Of a stretch of DNA of 34,234 bases, positions 16,267-23,658 are shown one piece after another. Numbering within the stretch: position 1 is the first letter of the stretch; each line of letters starts with the position of its first letter. A program made the translations under genes and the position numbers. The notes under the pieces were generated by a model, which saw only the letters and a program-made list of their open reading frames with translations, searched no databases and was not told where the DNA came from. The stretch comes from Hungatella sp. UBA4396 (GTDB taxonomy: Bacteria > Bacillota > Clostridia > Lachnospirales > Lachnospiraceae): positions 1 through 34,234 of the forward strand of contig DGRE01000028.1 in NCBI GenBank assembly GCA_002389905.1, in the 5' to 3' direction.

Positions 16267-16292
16267 GGGGAGGCAGTTTCCGCTGCCTTCCC
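16267..16292 (+). other. Hairpin after flgE, before flbD
   Basis: GGGGAGGCAG (16267-16276) pairs with CTGCCTTCCC (16283-16292) over 10 bp with one G-T wobble, loop TTTCCG. No T-run follows, so it is not a normal terminator. It may protect the 3' end of flgE mRNA or damp read-through into flbD and motA. Confidence 0.5.
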
Positions 16293-16309
16293 TGATGGGA
16301 GGGCGGAGC

Positions 16310-16513
16310 ATGATTCGTCTTACAAGATTAAACGATGAAGAATTTATAATCAATTGCAGCCAGATTGAGAGGATTGAATCCATACCGGAGTCCAATGTGG
16401 TGCTGGCTAACGGAAAACATTATGTCGTAAAAGAGAGCGTAGATGAGATCATCGACAGAGTGATGGAATTTCATGCTCAAATATACGCGCGTGCGCGGAA
16501 AAAGAATGTTTAA
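16310..16513 (+). CDS. flbD: FlbD/SwrD family flagellar protein
   Basis: A 67-residue protein from ATG 16310, with GGAGGGCGG directly upstream; the longer frame from a TTG at 16265 would run through the hairpin and binding site and is rejected. The sequence MIRLTRLNDEEFIINCSQIE, then KHYVVKESVDEIID, is the small FlbD family (SwrD in Bacillus subtilis, where it increases motor power and is needed for swarming). Its place between flgE and motA fits that stator-related role. It has no membrane segment and is probably cytoplasmic. Confidence 0.88.
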   Translation: MIRLTRLNDEEFIINCSQIERIESIPESNVVLANGKHYVVKESVDEIIDRVMEFHAQIYARARKKNV

Positions 16514-16546
16514 TCCAGGCAATACCTGGGACATAGGAGGTAACTC

Positions 16547-17356
16547 ATGGATTTATCATTGATTATTGGCTGGGTGTTGGGAATTGCTCTGATTATTAAT
16601 GGAATCGGCTTTGCCAAACTGGGAAATTTTATAGATATTCCCAGTGTTATCATTGTTATAGGCGGCACGATTGCAGCATTGGTTGCCAGCTTTCCATTTA
16701 AAACATTATCACAGATTCCAAAGCACATCGGGATTATGATCAGTACGAAAAGATACAATTCTGAAGAAGTGATTTATACGCTTGTGGAAATGGCGAAGAC
16801 AGCCAGAAAGAAGGGGCTTTTGGTTTTGGAAGAGCAGGCTGTTGGAATCAAAGATCCATTTCTGAGGCAGAGTGTCATGCTGATTGTAGATGCCATGGAT
16901 GCAGAGAAGATCAGAGAAATGCTGGAAAGCGAAGTTGCAGCCATGACAGACCGTCATGATCAGGATGTGGCAGTTTATGACAGAGGCTCCCAAATAGCAC
17001 CGGCCTTCGGAATGATTGGTACCCTGGTAGGCTTGGTTAATATGTTGAAAAGTATGGATATGTCAGGTAATGGAGCCAACAGCCTTGGAGCGGATATGTC
17101 AGTGGCCCTGATCACCACTTTTTATGGTTGTGTTATGGCCCATCTTTTCTTTTCTCCAATGGGGAAAAAGCTTCGTATCCGAAATGATGAAGAGCTTTTG
17201 TATAAACAGATCATTATTGAAGGTGTGCTGTCCATTCAGGCTGGAGATAATCCCAAATATTTGGAAGAAAAACTTTTATCATACCTGTCTCAAAAGCAGC
17301 AGGGGAGAATTGCAAAGAAAAAAGCAAGCAGCGATGGAAACGCAAATGTTTCATAA
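16547..17356 (+). CDS. motA: Flagellar stator protein MotA
   Basis: A 269-residue MotA/TolQ/ExbB-type channel subunit with four membrane helices (about 2-21, 33-51, 150-168, 183-203). The large cytoplasmic loop (52-149) includes the charged patch TARKKGLLVLEEQ that meets FliG. The conserved proline region is SQIAPAFGMIGTLVGL (148-163), Pro152 being the ion-path proline, and the last helix ends AHLFFSPMGKKL. Five MotA surround two MotB to form the ion-driven torque unit. An AGGAGG site precedes the start and motB follows after 33 bases. Confidence 0.95.
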   Translation: MDLSLIIGWVLGIALIINGIGFAKLGNFIDIPSVIIVIGGTIAALVASFPFKTLSQIPKHIGIMISTKRYNSEEVIYTLVEMAKTARKKGLLVLEEQAVGIKDPFLRQSVMLIVDAMDAEKIREMLESEVAAMTDRHDQDVAVYDRGSQIAPAFGMIGTLVGLVNMLKSMDMSGNGANSLGADMSVALITTFYGCVMAHLFFSPMGKKLRIRNDEELLYKQIIIEGVLSIQAGDNPKYLEEKLLSYLSQKQQGRIAKKKASSDGNANVS

Positions 17357-17389
17357 TCAGAAAACAAAAGAAGGGGGGCAGGTGGCCAT

Positions 17390-18184
17390 ATGATAAAGAA
17401 AAAAAAGCAGCCGGAAGAGACCGGAAGCTGGATGGATACATATGGAGACATGGTGACATTGCTGCTGTGCTTTTTTGTTCTTTTGTATTCCATGTCTACT
17501 GTTGATCAGGGAAAGTGGAAGCTTCTGGTACAAAGTTTTAATCCCAGCGCTCTTGCAGATGCAGAAAATGATCAGATCGTTTTGGATGCCAATGTCGTAG
17601 AAGGCGATGGAGAACTGAAAGGGAATCCTCCTGGAGGAGAAAACGATGCCATGGACTTTGATGAACTGTACTTGGTTTTAAAAAGAGCAGTAGAAGAGAG
17701 AAATATGCAGGATGCAGTCGAAATTACGAGAGGAGATGGCTTCACTTTTATCTCATTTCGTGATAAAGTATTTTTTGACGGAGATAGTTCTGTCCTGCGT
17801 CAGGAAGGGAAGGAAATCCTGGACCAGTTTTCTGTTTCTATGGCGCAGGCCAATAATTCTATAAAAGAAGTGCAGGTATTGGGTCATACTTCTCAGGGAG
17901 ATCCTAACAGGCCTAACAATATCCGTAACGACAGGATGCTTTCGGCTCAGCGGGCGGCAGAGGTGGTTATTTATCTCCAAAGCAGAGGTGCCGTTTCATC
18001 AGATAAACTGGTAGGAACCAGCTATGGTCAGTTCCGTCCCATTGCTCCTTTTGACACAGAGGAGGGGAGGGCACGAAACCGCCGTGTGGAGATACTGATA
18101 ACCAAGAATGATGCGGTAGAGAAGTCTCTGGAGGAATATTACGACCAGATATATCAGAATTATCAGGGCGTATCAGGCAATTAA
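17390..18184 (+). CDS. motB: Flagellar stator protein MotB
   Basis: A 264-residue MotB. A short basic cytoplasmic N-terminus (KKKKQ) leads into SWMDTYGDMVTLLLCFFVLL, where Asp20 is the ion-accepting residue at the start of the single membrane helix (about 20-39). A linker and plug region follow. Residues about 135-250 form the OmpA-like peptidoglycan-binding domain with VLGHTSQGD and SAQRAAEVVIYLQSRG and a C-terminal NRRVEILI. A run of six G before the start forms part of the binding site. Ion choice, proton or sodium, cannot be settled by eye. fliL, often next in related operons, is absent. Confidence 0.95.
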   Translation: MIKKKKQPEETGSWMDTYGDMVTLLLCFFVLLYSMSTVDQGKWKLLVQSFNPSALADAENDQIVLDANVVEGDGELKGNPPGGENDAMDFDELYLVLKRAVEERNMQDAVEITRGDGFTFISFRDKVFFDGDSSVLRQEGKEILDQFSVSMAQANNSIKEVQVLGHTSQGDPNRPNNIRNDRMLSAQRAAEVVIYLQSRGAVSSDKLVGTSYGQFRPIAPFDTEEGRARNRRVEILITKNDAVEKSLEEYYDQIYQNYQGVSGN

Positions 18185-18206
18185 AAAATGAAGCGGAGTG
18201 AAACAA

Positions 18207-19226
18207 ATGGCTGAAGTATTATCCCAAAGTCAAATTGATGCGCTGCTCAATTCCCTTCAGGGGGGGGATGAGCCGAGTCAGGATATTGACAAAAAGGACA
18301 GTGAAGTAAAATACAGGAAATATGATTTTTACAGCCCGAAGAAATTTACAAAAGACAGGCTTAAAGTTTTAAACAGTATATTTGATAATTATTCCAGAAT
18401 TGCGGGTTCCCAGATTAACAGCCTGTTCAGGACTTCCAGTGAATTGTCGGTCACCACAGTAGAGGAACAGAGATACTATGAGTTCAGCAATGCCCTCAGC
18501 GATAATGATGTTCTTACTCTTGTCAATGTGAGCCTGCCGGATCATTCTAAAAACCCGCCTCTTCTGATCAATGCCAGTATGCCGCTGATGCTGAGTCTCA
18601 TTGACCGGATGCTGGGAGGCTTGGGGACAGAGACCAATGTGGATCTGACCTATACATATACCGAAATCGAGATGGCATTATACCGCAGAGTAATCCAATA
18701 TGTCATTGGACCATTAAAGGACTCATGGTCAAGCTATATTAACCTGGATTTTGAACTGGAAAGGCTGGAAGGAAATCCCAGCATGTTTCAGGAAATCGGT
18801 GTGGATGAGACCATCGTCATTGTTGTCATTGATGTGGATATGGAGGGCTGCTCCGGAAGGCTCAGTCTCTGTATTCCGGGAAATCTTCTTATGAACATAT
18901 ACAGCATTATGGATAAGCGGAGAGCCAGCGCCATGGGCGAAGAAGAAAACAGCCAGGATATTAAGATGGAAATATTAAACAACATCAAATCCTCTGACTT
19001 GTTGGTTCGTGCCCAGATGGGAGACTCTGTCATTACCCTTGATGATGTTTACAATCTTCATGTGGGAGATGTTATCAATCTCGGAACACCCAAGGATTCC
19101 GACATCAAGCTGTATGTGGATGACCAGCCATGGTTTAAGGGCCAGTTAGGCGTTCATAAACGGAATGTGGCAATCCGGGTGGAAGATCTTGTTGAAAAAG
19201 GAAATTACCAGGCCAGTGAAAATTGA
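18207..19226 (+). CDS. fliM: Flagellar motor switch protein FliM
   Basis: ATG 18207 is chosen because GCGGAG lies nine bases ahead; a GTG at 18198 overlaps that site. The 339-residue protein begins MAEVLSQSQIDALLNSLQGG; LSQSQIDALL (5-14) is the CheY-phosphate docking motif. The middle CheC-like domain (about 40-230), which lacks CheC active sites, binds FliG, and the C-terminal SpoA domain (about 255-330) binds FliY/FliN in the C ring. Codons 18-21 hold an eight-G run (18260-18267), a possible slippage site. It is followed by cheY after 43 bases. Confidence 0.94.
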   Translation: MAEVLSQSQIDALLNSLQGGDEPSQDIDKKDSEVKYRKYDFYSPKKFTKDRLKVLNSIFDNYSRIAGSQINSLFRTSSELSVTTVEEQRYYEFSNALSDNDVLTLVNVSLPDHSKNPPLLINASMPLMLSLIDRMLGGLGTETNVDLTYTYTEIEMALYRRVIQYVIGPLKDSWSSYINLDFELERLEGNPSMFQEIGVDETIVIVVIDVDMEGCSGRLSLCIPGNLLMNIYSIMDKRRASAMGEEENSQDIKMEILNNIKSSDLLVRAQMGDSVITLDDVYNLHVGDVINLGTPKDSDIKLYVDDQPWFKGQLGVHKRNVAIRVEDLVEKGNYQASEN

Positions 19227-19269
19227 GCCAGGGATTATATAAAGAATTAAGGATAATAGAAGGAGATGT

Positions 19270-19635
19270 ATGAAAATGGCTAAAATATTATTAGTAGATG
19301 ATGCCGCATTTATGAGAATGATGATCAAGGACACTCTGTCTAAAAATGGATATACCGATTTATATGAGGCATCTGACGGAGCCCAGGCTGTACAAATGTT
19401 TTCTGAAATCAATCCGGATCTGGTGATCATGGATATTACCATGCCTAATATGGATGGGCTGGAAGCATTGAAGGCTATCAAGGCAAAGGCTCCGGGAGCT
19501 GCAGTTGTTATGTGTTCTGCCATGGGGCAGGAAAGCATGGTAATTGAGGCGATCAAGTCCGGTGCAAAGGACTTTATTGTTAAACCGTTTAAGCCTGATA
19601 GAATTCTAAAAACAGTTACAGGCATTATCGGTTAA
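19270..19635 (+). CDS. cheY: Chemotaxis response regulator CheY
   Basis: A 121-residue single-domain receiver with no output domain. Acidic pocket Asp10-Asp11 (LLVDDAAFM), phospho-acceptor Asp55 (LVIMDITMPNMDG), Ser83 at the switch Thr/Ser position and Lys105 in VKPF. CheA-phosphorylated CheY binds the N-terminal motif of FliM and FliY; in Bacillus-type systems this favours counter-clockwise rotation. AGGAGAT precedes ATG 19270; ATG 19276 is a weaker option. It is inserted between fliM and the displaced flgC. The cognate CheA is not in the window. Confidence 0.95.
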   Translation: MKMAKILLVDDAAFMRMMIKDTLSKNGYTDLYEASDGAQAVQMFSEINPDLVIMDITMPNMDGLEALKAIKAKAPGAAVVMCSAMGQESMVIEAIKSGAKDFIVKPFKPDRILKTVTGIIG

Positions 19636-19657
19636 CTTACCAAAGAGGAGGGGACAA

Positions 19658-20104
19658 ATGTCATTTTTAAGTTCCATGAACATTAGTGCGTCAGGAATGA
19701 CCGCACAGCGTCTCCGGTTGGACATTGCATCGGAGAATATTGCCAACATTGATACAACCAGAACGGAAGCGGGCGGACCTTACCAGAGAAAAATGGTAGT
19801 ACTCGAATCCAAAAATGAAAATAATTTCCGGAGAATTTTGATGAATGCAGCCGGTGTAAGCAGACAGCAGAGTGTAGGCGGCGTCAGGGTTTCACAGATC
19901 GTACAAGACCCCAGTCCCTTTAAACCCGTTTATAATCCGGAGCATCCGGATGCGGATGAAAACGGCTATGTGCAGATGCCTAATGTGGATTTGATAAAGG
20001 AAACAGTAGACAGTATGTCTGCATACCGGTCCTACGAGGCCAATGTAACAGCGTTTAATGCCATAAAGACGATGGCCACCAAGGCATTGGAAATTGGGAA
20101 ATAA
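19658..20104 (+). CDS. flgC: Flagellar basal-body rod protein FlgC, displaced
   Basis: A 148-residue FlgC: FLSSMNISASGMTAQRLRLD at the N-terminus, then SENIANIDTTRTEAGGPYQR (24-43), the FlgC form of the rod signature, and C-terminal MPNVDLIKETVDSMSAYRSY. FlgC is a proximal rod subunit assembled with FlgB and normally encoded directly after it. Here it sits 13 kb away between cheY and fliY, in the same transcription unit, with its own AGAGGAGGGG binding site. Length and motifs look intact, so this is a rearranged gene order and not a degenerate copy. Confidence 0.93.
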   Translation: MSFLSSMNISASGMTAQRLRLDIASENIANIDTTRTEAGGPYQRKMVVLESKNENNFRRILMNAAGVSRQQSVGGVRVSQIVQDPSPFKPVYNPEHPDADENGYVQMPNVDLIKETVDSMSAYRSYEANVTAFNAIKTMATKALEIGK

Positions 20105-20154
20105 GGCATGGCTTGGCATAGAGGGCTAAATGAGTATAAAGGGAGAAAAGTTGT

Positions 20155-21528
20155 ATGGATTCAAAGAATTTTAGCGCATTTGAAATTGATGCCATAGGTG
20201 AAATACTGAATATAAGCCTTGGTGCCTCGGCAACTGCAGTATCTACCATGCTCAATGCCAGAGTTGATATTACCACACCTGTGGTGAGGGTATTGTCAAA
20301 GGATGAATTTGAAATTTCAAACCTGGAACCGGCAGTAGGAGTGGAAATTACATATATTGCAGGACTCAGCGGAAGCAATATCATGCTTTTAAAAAGGCAT
20401 GATGTAAAAGTGATTGTGGATATGCTGATGGGGATGGAAACGCCAGAGGAAGAATTTGAATTAAATGAACTGAATATCAGTGCAATCTGTGAAGTAATGA
20501 ACCAGATGATGGGAGCGTCTGCCACGGCCCTGTCTGAGTTTTTAGGAAAGACGGTTAATATTTCCACGCCAAGCTCCTTTGAAATTGCCAATGTGGATGA
20601 TTTCAAAGAAAAGTATTATAACAACCAAGAATCTATGGTTGTGGTCGGATTTACCTTAAAGATTGCAGACCAGCTGGAAAGTGAATTTATTAATGTGATG
20701 ACTCCGAGCCTGGCGAAAGAACTTGTCAGAGGATTTTTGCCTGAAGAATTGATGGGAGAAGAATTGGCTTCAGAGCCTCAGCCGGCAGTACAGCAACCGG
20801 CAGAACCGGAACCAGCAGCACATTCTTCCGGCGGCATGATGACCCAGGAAGAGATTGAAAGACTGCTGGCAGGAAATTTTGGAGCTGAAGAGCCTGTAAA
20901 CGAGGAACCGGCTGCATACGCAGAACCAGAGGCAGAATGGGGTACCGGAGCAGACCAGATGGCATCCTCCCAAGCGGCAGCAACGGGTCAGGCGGCAATG
21001 CCGTCCGCAACCGGAATAGACCAGGCAGTACTCTATATGGGCGGGGCCGGTCAGACAGAAATACCACAGATGACTGGAGGCGATCAGATGGCAATGCAGC
21101 AGATGATGGGTCAGATTCAGATGCAGCAGCAGATGATGAGCCAGATGCAGCAGATGATATCTCAGATGCAGAAAGAGCAGGAACATGCGAAAGCCGCTGC
21201 GTCCCAGGAGCCCAGGACCATAAATGTGAAGCCTATTCCTCAGAACAGCTTAAAAGAAGGAAGTACCAATTTTGAGGAGCAGGAAGAAAACCGTGAGCTG
21301 ATCATGGGAGTTCCTCTTGAGGTGTCCGTAGAAATCGGAAGAACCAGAAAGCTGGTAAAGGAAATCCTTGAATTTACCAAGGGATCTCTTGTGATTCTGG
21401 ACAAGCTGGCTGGAGAGCAGGTTGATTTATTTGTAAATGGCCGCTGTATTGCCAAGGGCGATGTAGTGGTGGTTGATGAAAACTTTGGTATCCGTATTAC
21501 AGAGATTATCAGGAAGAATGCGGAATAG
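20155..21528 (+). CDS. fliY: Flagellar motor switch phosphatase FliY (FliN-type) with internal FliM-like motif
   Basis: A 457-residue C-ring protein. Residues 5-195 are a CheC-like CheY-P phosphatase domain with two active-site motifs, Asp12/Glu16/Asn19 and Ser109/Glu113/Asn116. Residues 205-375 are a long linker, Pro/Glu/Ala-rich then Met/Gln-rich (about 311-340). The FliN/SpoA domain is about 380-453 (IMGVPLEVSVEIGRT, then VDLFVNGRCIAKGDVVVV). A motif like the FliM N-terminal CheY-binding peptide, MTQEEIERLLAG (229-240), lies in the linker; in B. subtilis FliY it is at the N-terminus. The start uses GGGAGAAAAG. The protein removes phosphate from CheY-P at the switch. Confidence 0.93.
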   Translation: MDSKNFSAFEIDAIGEILNISLGASATAVSTMLNARVDITTPVVRVLSKDEFEISNLEPAVGVEITYIAGLSGSNIMLLKRHDVKVIVDMLMGMETPEEEFELNELNISAICEVMNQMMGASATALSEFLGKTVNISTPSSFEIANVDDFKEKYYNNQESMVVVGFTLKIADQLESEFINVMTPSLAKELVRGFLPEELMGEELASEPQPAVQQPAEPEPAAHSSGGMMTQEEIERLLAGNFGAEEPVNEEPAAYAEPEAEWGTGADQMASSQAAATGQAAMPSATGIDQAVLYMGGAGQTEIPQMTGGDQMAMQQMMGQIQMQQQMMSQMQQMISQMQKEQEHAKAAASQEPRTINVKPIPQNSLKEGSTNFEEQEENRELIMGVPLEVSVEIGRTRKLVKEILEFTKGSLVILDKLAGEQVDLFVNGRCIAKGDVVVVDENFGIRITEIIRKNAE

Positions 21529-21545
21529 AGAGGAAGTGGCGGCAT

Positions 21546-21905
21546 TTGAACAGTGTGATTAGTCTGATTTCAGCGCTCATTCTTACGGTTTTGATCCTGT
21601 ATCTGAGCTATATATTTACCAAAAGCCTTGGAAAAGGAATAGGGATGAAACGGGGAGGAACCTGTATGCAGATGCTGGACAGGCTTCCTCTTGGTCAGGA
21701 TAAGTCTGTTGCGATTGTACGTACAGGAAGCCACTATTATCTGATTGGCATTGCATCTTCTCAGATCACCCTTCTGGCTGAGCTTGCAGAGGAGGATATC
21801 CCCAGGGAAGCTCTTGAAGGAACGACCTATCCCGGAGCAGAAGGGTATGAAAGTTTTAAAAAGATATTAAAGAAATATACGGACAGAAACAGGGATGATG
21901 TATAA
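21546..21905 (+). CDS. fliO: Flagellar biosynthetic protein FliO
   Basis: A 119-residue FliO/FliZ-type protein with one N-terminal membrane helix (about 5-25, LISALILTVLILYLSYIFTK) and a small cytoplasmic domain with the family pattern MLDRLPLGQDKSVAIVRTG, then YYLIGIASSQITLL. FliO helps assemble FliP rings in the export gate. The start is a TTG at 21546 with AGGAAG upstream; a GTG at 21555 is possible. It has the usual place just before fliP. Its C-terminus (ESFKKILKKYTD) is short compared with some homologues. Confidence 0.85.
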   Translation: MNSVISLISALILTVLILYLSYIFTKSLGKGIGMKRGGTCMQMLDRLPLGQDKSVAIVRTGSHYYLIGIASSQITLLAELAEEDIPREALEGTTYPGAEGYESFKKILKKYTDRNRDDV

Positions 21906-21916
21906 GGAGGAACACA

Positions 21917-22579
21917 ATGAATACAGATGCCTTGATTAATATTAATGGCGGCCGGGTGCCAACTCTGGAAGTTCTCCTTATTATGACTATCATTTCTCTG
22001 CTGCCCTCCATTCTGGTGATGATGACCTCCTTTACAAGGATCATCATTGTTCTGTCTTTTACCAGAAATGCTCTTGGCGTTCAGCAGAGCCCGCCCAATA
22101 TGGTGCTGGTTGGAATTGCATTATTTTTAACACTTTTCATCATGGACCCGGTGATTAAGGATGTGAATACCAACGCTTACCAGCCTTACATCAGGGAGGA
22201 AATAACCCAGAGAGAGGCCCTGGACCGGGCGGCAGTTCCTATGAAACGGTTTATGCTGAAACAGACGGAGACTTCCACTTTAAATTTATTTGTTGATTTA
22301 TCCAATACCGACAGTCCGGAGAACGTTGAGGAACTCCCCATGACAGTGGTGATTCCTTCTTTTATGACCTCAGAACTGAAGCGGGCATTTACGGCAGGAT
22401 TTATGATCTTTCTGCCATTCTTGCTGGTGGATATTATTGTATCCAGTACCTTGATGTCCATGGGTATGGTTATGCTTCCGCCGGCCATGATTTCCCTGCC
22501 ATTTAAGCTTCTGCTGTTTGTGACGGTCAATGGCTGGGAACTTCTGTTTACCAATCTGGTGAACAGCTTTCATTACTGA
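21917..22579 (+). CDS. fliP: Flagellar export gate protein FliP
   Basis: A 220-residue FliP without the long cleaved signal seen in proteobacterial forms, similar in length to Bacillus FliP. Hydrophobic segments at about 17-37, 57-75, 155-178 and 185-210. Conserved parts include TSFTRIIIVLSFTRNALG (42-59), QSPPNMVLVGIALFL and a C-terminal MVMLPPAMISLPFKLLLF. Five FliP with FliQ and FliR form the helical export gate inside the MS ring. AAGGAGG lies ahead of the start, 11 bases after fliO. Confidence 0.96.
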   Translation: MNTDALININGGRVPTLEVLLIMTIISLLPSILVMMTSFTRIIIVLSFTRNALGVQQSPPNMVLVGIALFLTLFIMDPVIKDVNTNAYQPYIREEITQREALDRAAVPMKRFMLKQTETSTLNLFVDLSNTDSPENVEELPMTVVIPSFMTSELKRAFTAGFMIFLPFLLVDIIVSSTLMSMGMVMLPPAMISLPFKLLLFVTVNGWELLFTNLVNSFHY

Positions 22580-22594
22580 CAGGAGGATTAGAAT

Positions 22595-22855
22595 ATGACA
22601 GAAACTGCAGTAAACAGTCTGCTTTATGAATTATTTGGGACAGTGGTCAAGCTGGCCGGGCCTGTGCTGATTGTCAGCATGATCGTCGGTATTGTTATTT
22701 CCATTATCCAGGCGGCTACCCAGATTCATGAACAGACCATTACCTTTGTTCCGAAGCTGATCGTTATAGGTCTGATGCTTCTGATGATGGGAGACCAGAT
22801 GATGACAACTCTCAGTGATTTTACAGTGAATATTTTCAATTCCATGCTGGGATAA
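22595..22855 (+). CDS. fliQ: Flagellar export gate protein FliQ
   Basis: An 86-residue FliQ with two membrane helices (about 16-38 and 51-72) in a hairpin. The conserved IQAATQIHEQTITFVPKL (38-55) bridges them. Four copies of FliQ wrap the FliP5-FliR complex. An AGGAGG site precedes it; spacing to fliP is 15 bases and to fliR 18. Length and sequence are typical. Confidence 0.96.
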   Translation: MTETAVNSLLYELFGTVVKLAGPVLIVSMIVGIVISIIQAATQIHEQTITFVPKLIVIGLMLLMMGDQMMTTLSDFTVNIFNSMLG

Positions 22856-22873
22856 AAGGAAAGGAAGATTCAG

Positions 22874-23635
22874 ATGCCGGAAATAGGACAGATGATGCTG
22901 TTTTCCCTTATTTTTATGAGGATGTCAGGTTTTATTCTGCTGAATCCCATATGGGGCAGAAGAAATATTCCGGCACAGGTAAAGGGCGGCATGATTATGG
23001 TATTTACCCTGCTCATTTACTCTTTTTCTTCGGCTCAGGTGCCGGAACCTGTGAATTCCATTGAATTTGCAGTGCTTCTTCTGAAAGAGTTTGCCGTCGG
23101 GTTTGCCATTGGTTTTGTCATGGAATTATTTATTATGGTCATCGTCTTTGCAGGAAGCATCATTGACTATCAGATGGGATTGTCCATGGCTATGATTTAC
23201 GATCCTCAGACCAATGCCCAGATTGCCGTTACAGGAACCATTTACCACGCTTATTTTATGCTTTTATTCTTTGCAGTGGATGGCCATCTGGCCCTGTTTA
23301 AGATTCTCATAAAGGCGTCTGAGGCAATTCCTTACGGTCAGGCAGCATTGGGATCTCAGGCGGCATGGGCCATGGTGGAAATTTTTATTCAATGTACGGC
23401 CATGGCGGTTAAGTTTGCATTTCCCCTGATTGCTATTGAATTTTTGACTGAAATTGCAGTGGGGGTGCTGATGAAAATAATTCCCCAGATCAATGTGTTT
23501 GTGGTGAATATACAGACGAAGCTGGTGCTGGGTTTTTTTATGCTGGTTTTCCTGTTTTCTCCCATGACGGATTATGTAAGCGGTCTGATCAACCAGATGC
23601 TTTTAAACATTGAGGATATAATCAGGCTCTTATAA
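22874..23635 (+). CDS. fliR: Flagellar export gate protein FliR
   Basis: A 253-residue integral membrane protein with about six hydrophobic segments, covering most of its length. The conserved N-terminal MRMSGFILLNPIWGRRNIP (16-34) and the EFAVGFAIGFVMELFIMVIV stretch are typical of FliR. One FliR completes the FliP5-FliQ4-FliR1 gate through which rod, hook and filament subunits leave. It is followed by flhB as a separate gene, in contrast to FliR-FlhB fusions found in some clostridia. AGGAAAGG precedes the start. Confidence 0.95.
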   Translation: MPEIGQMMLFSLIFMRMSGFILLNPIWGRRNIPAQVKGGMIMVFTLLIYSFSSAQVPEPVNSIEFAVLLLKEFAVGFAIGFVMELFIMVIVFAGSIIDYQMGLSMAMIYDPQTNAQIAVTGTIYHAYFMLLFFAVDGHLALFKILIKASEAIPYGQAALGSQAAWAMVEIFIQCTAMAVKFAFPLIAIEFLTEIAVGVLMKIIPQINVFVVNIQTKLVLGFFMLVFLFSPMTDYVSGLINQMLLNIEDIIRLL

Positions 23636-23658
23636 CGCAAAGGATGTGATGAAGGTCA

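Noticed and set aside
20726..21275. Several frames of 112-138 codons in the fliY linker region
   Set aside because: Shadows of the repetitive Gln/Met-rich FliY linker in other phases.
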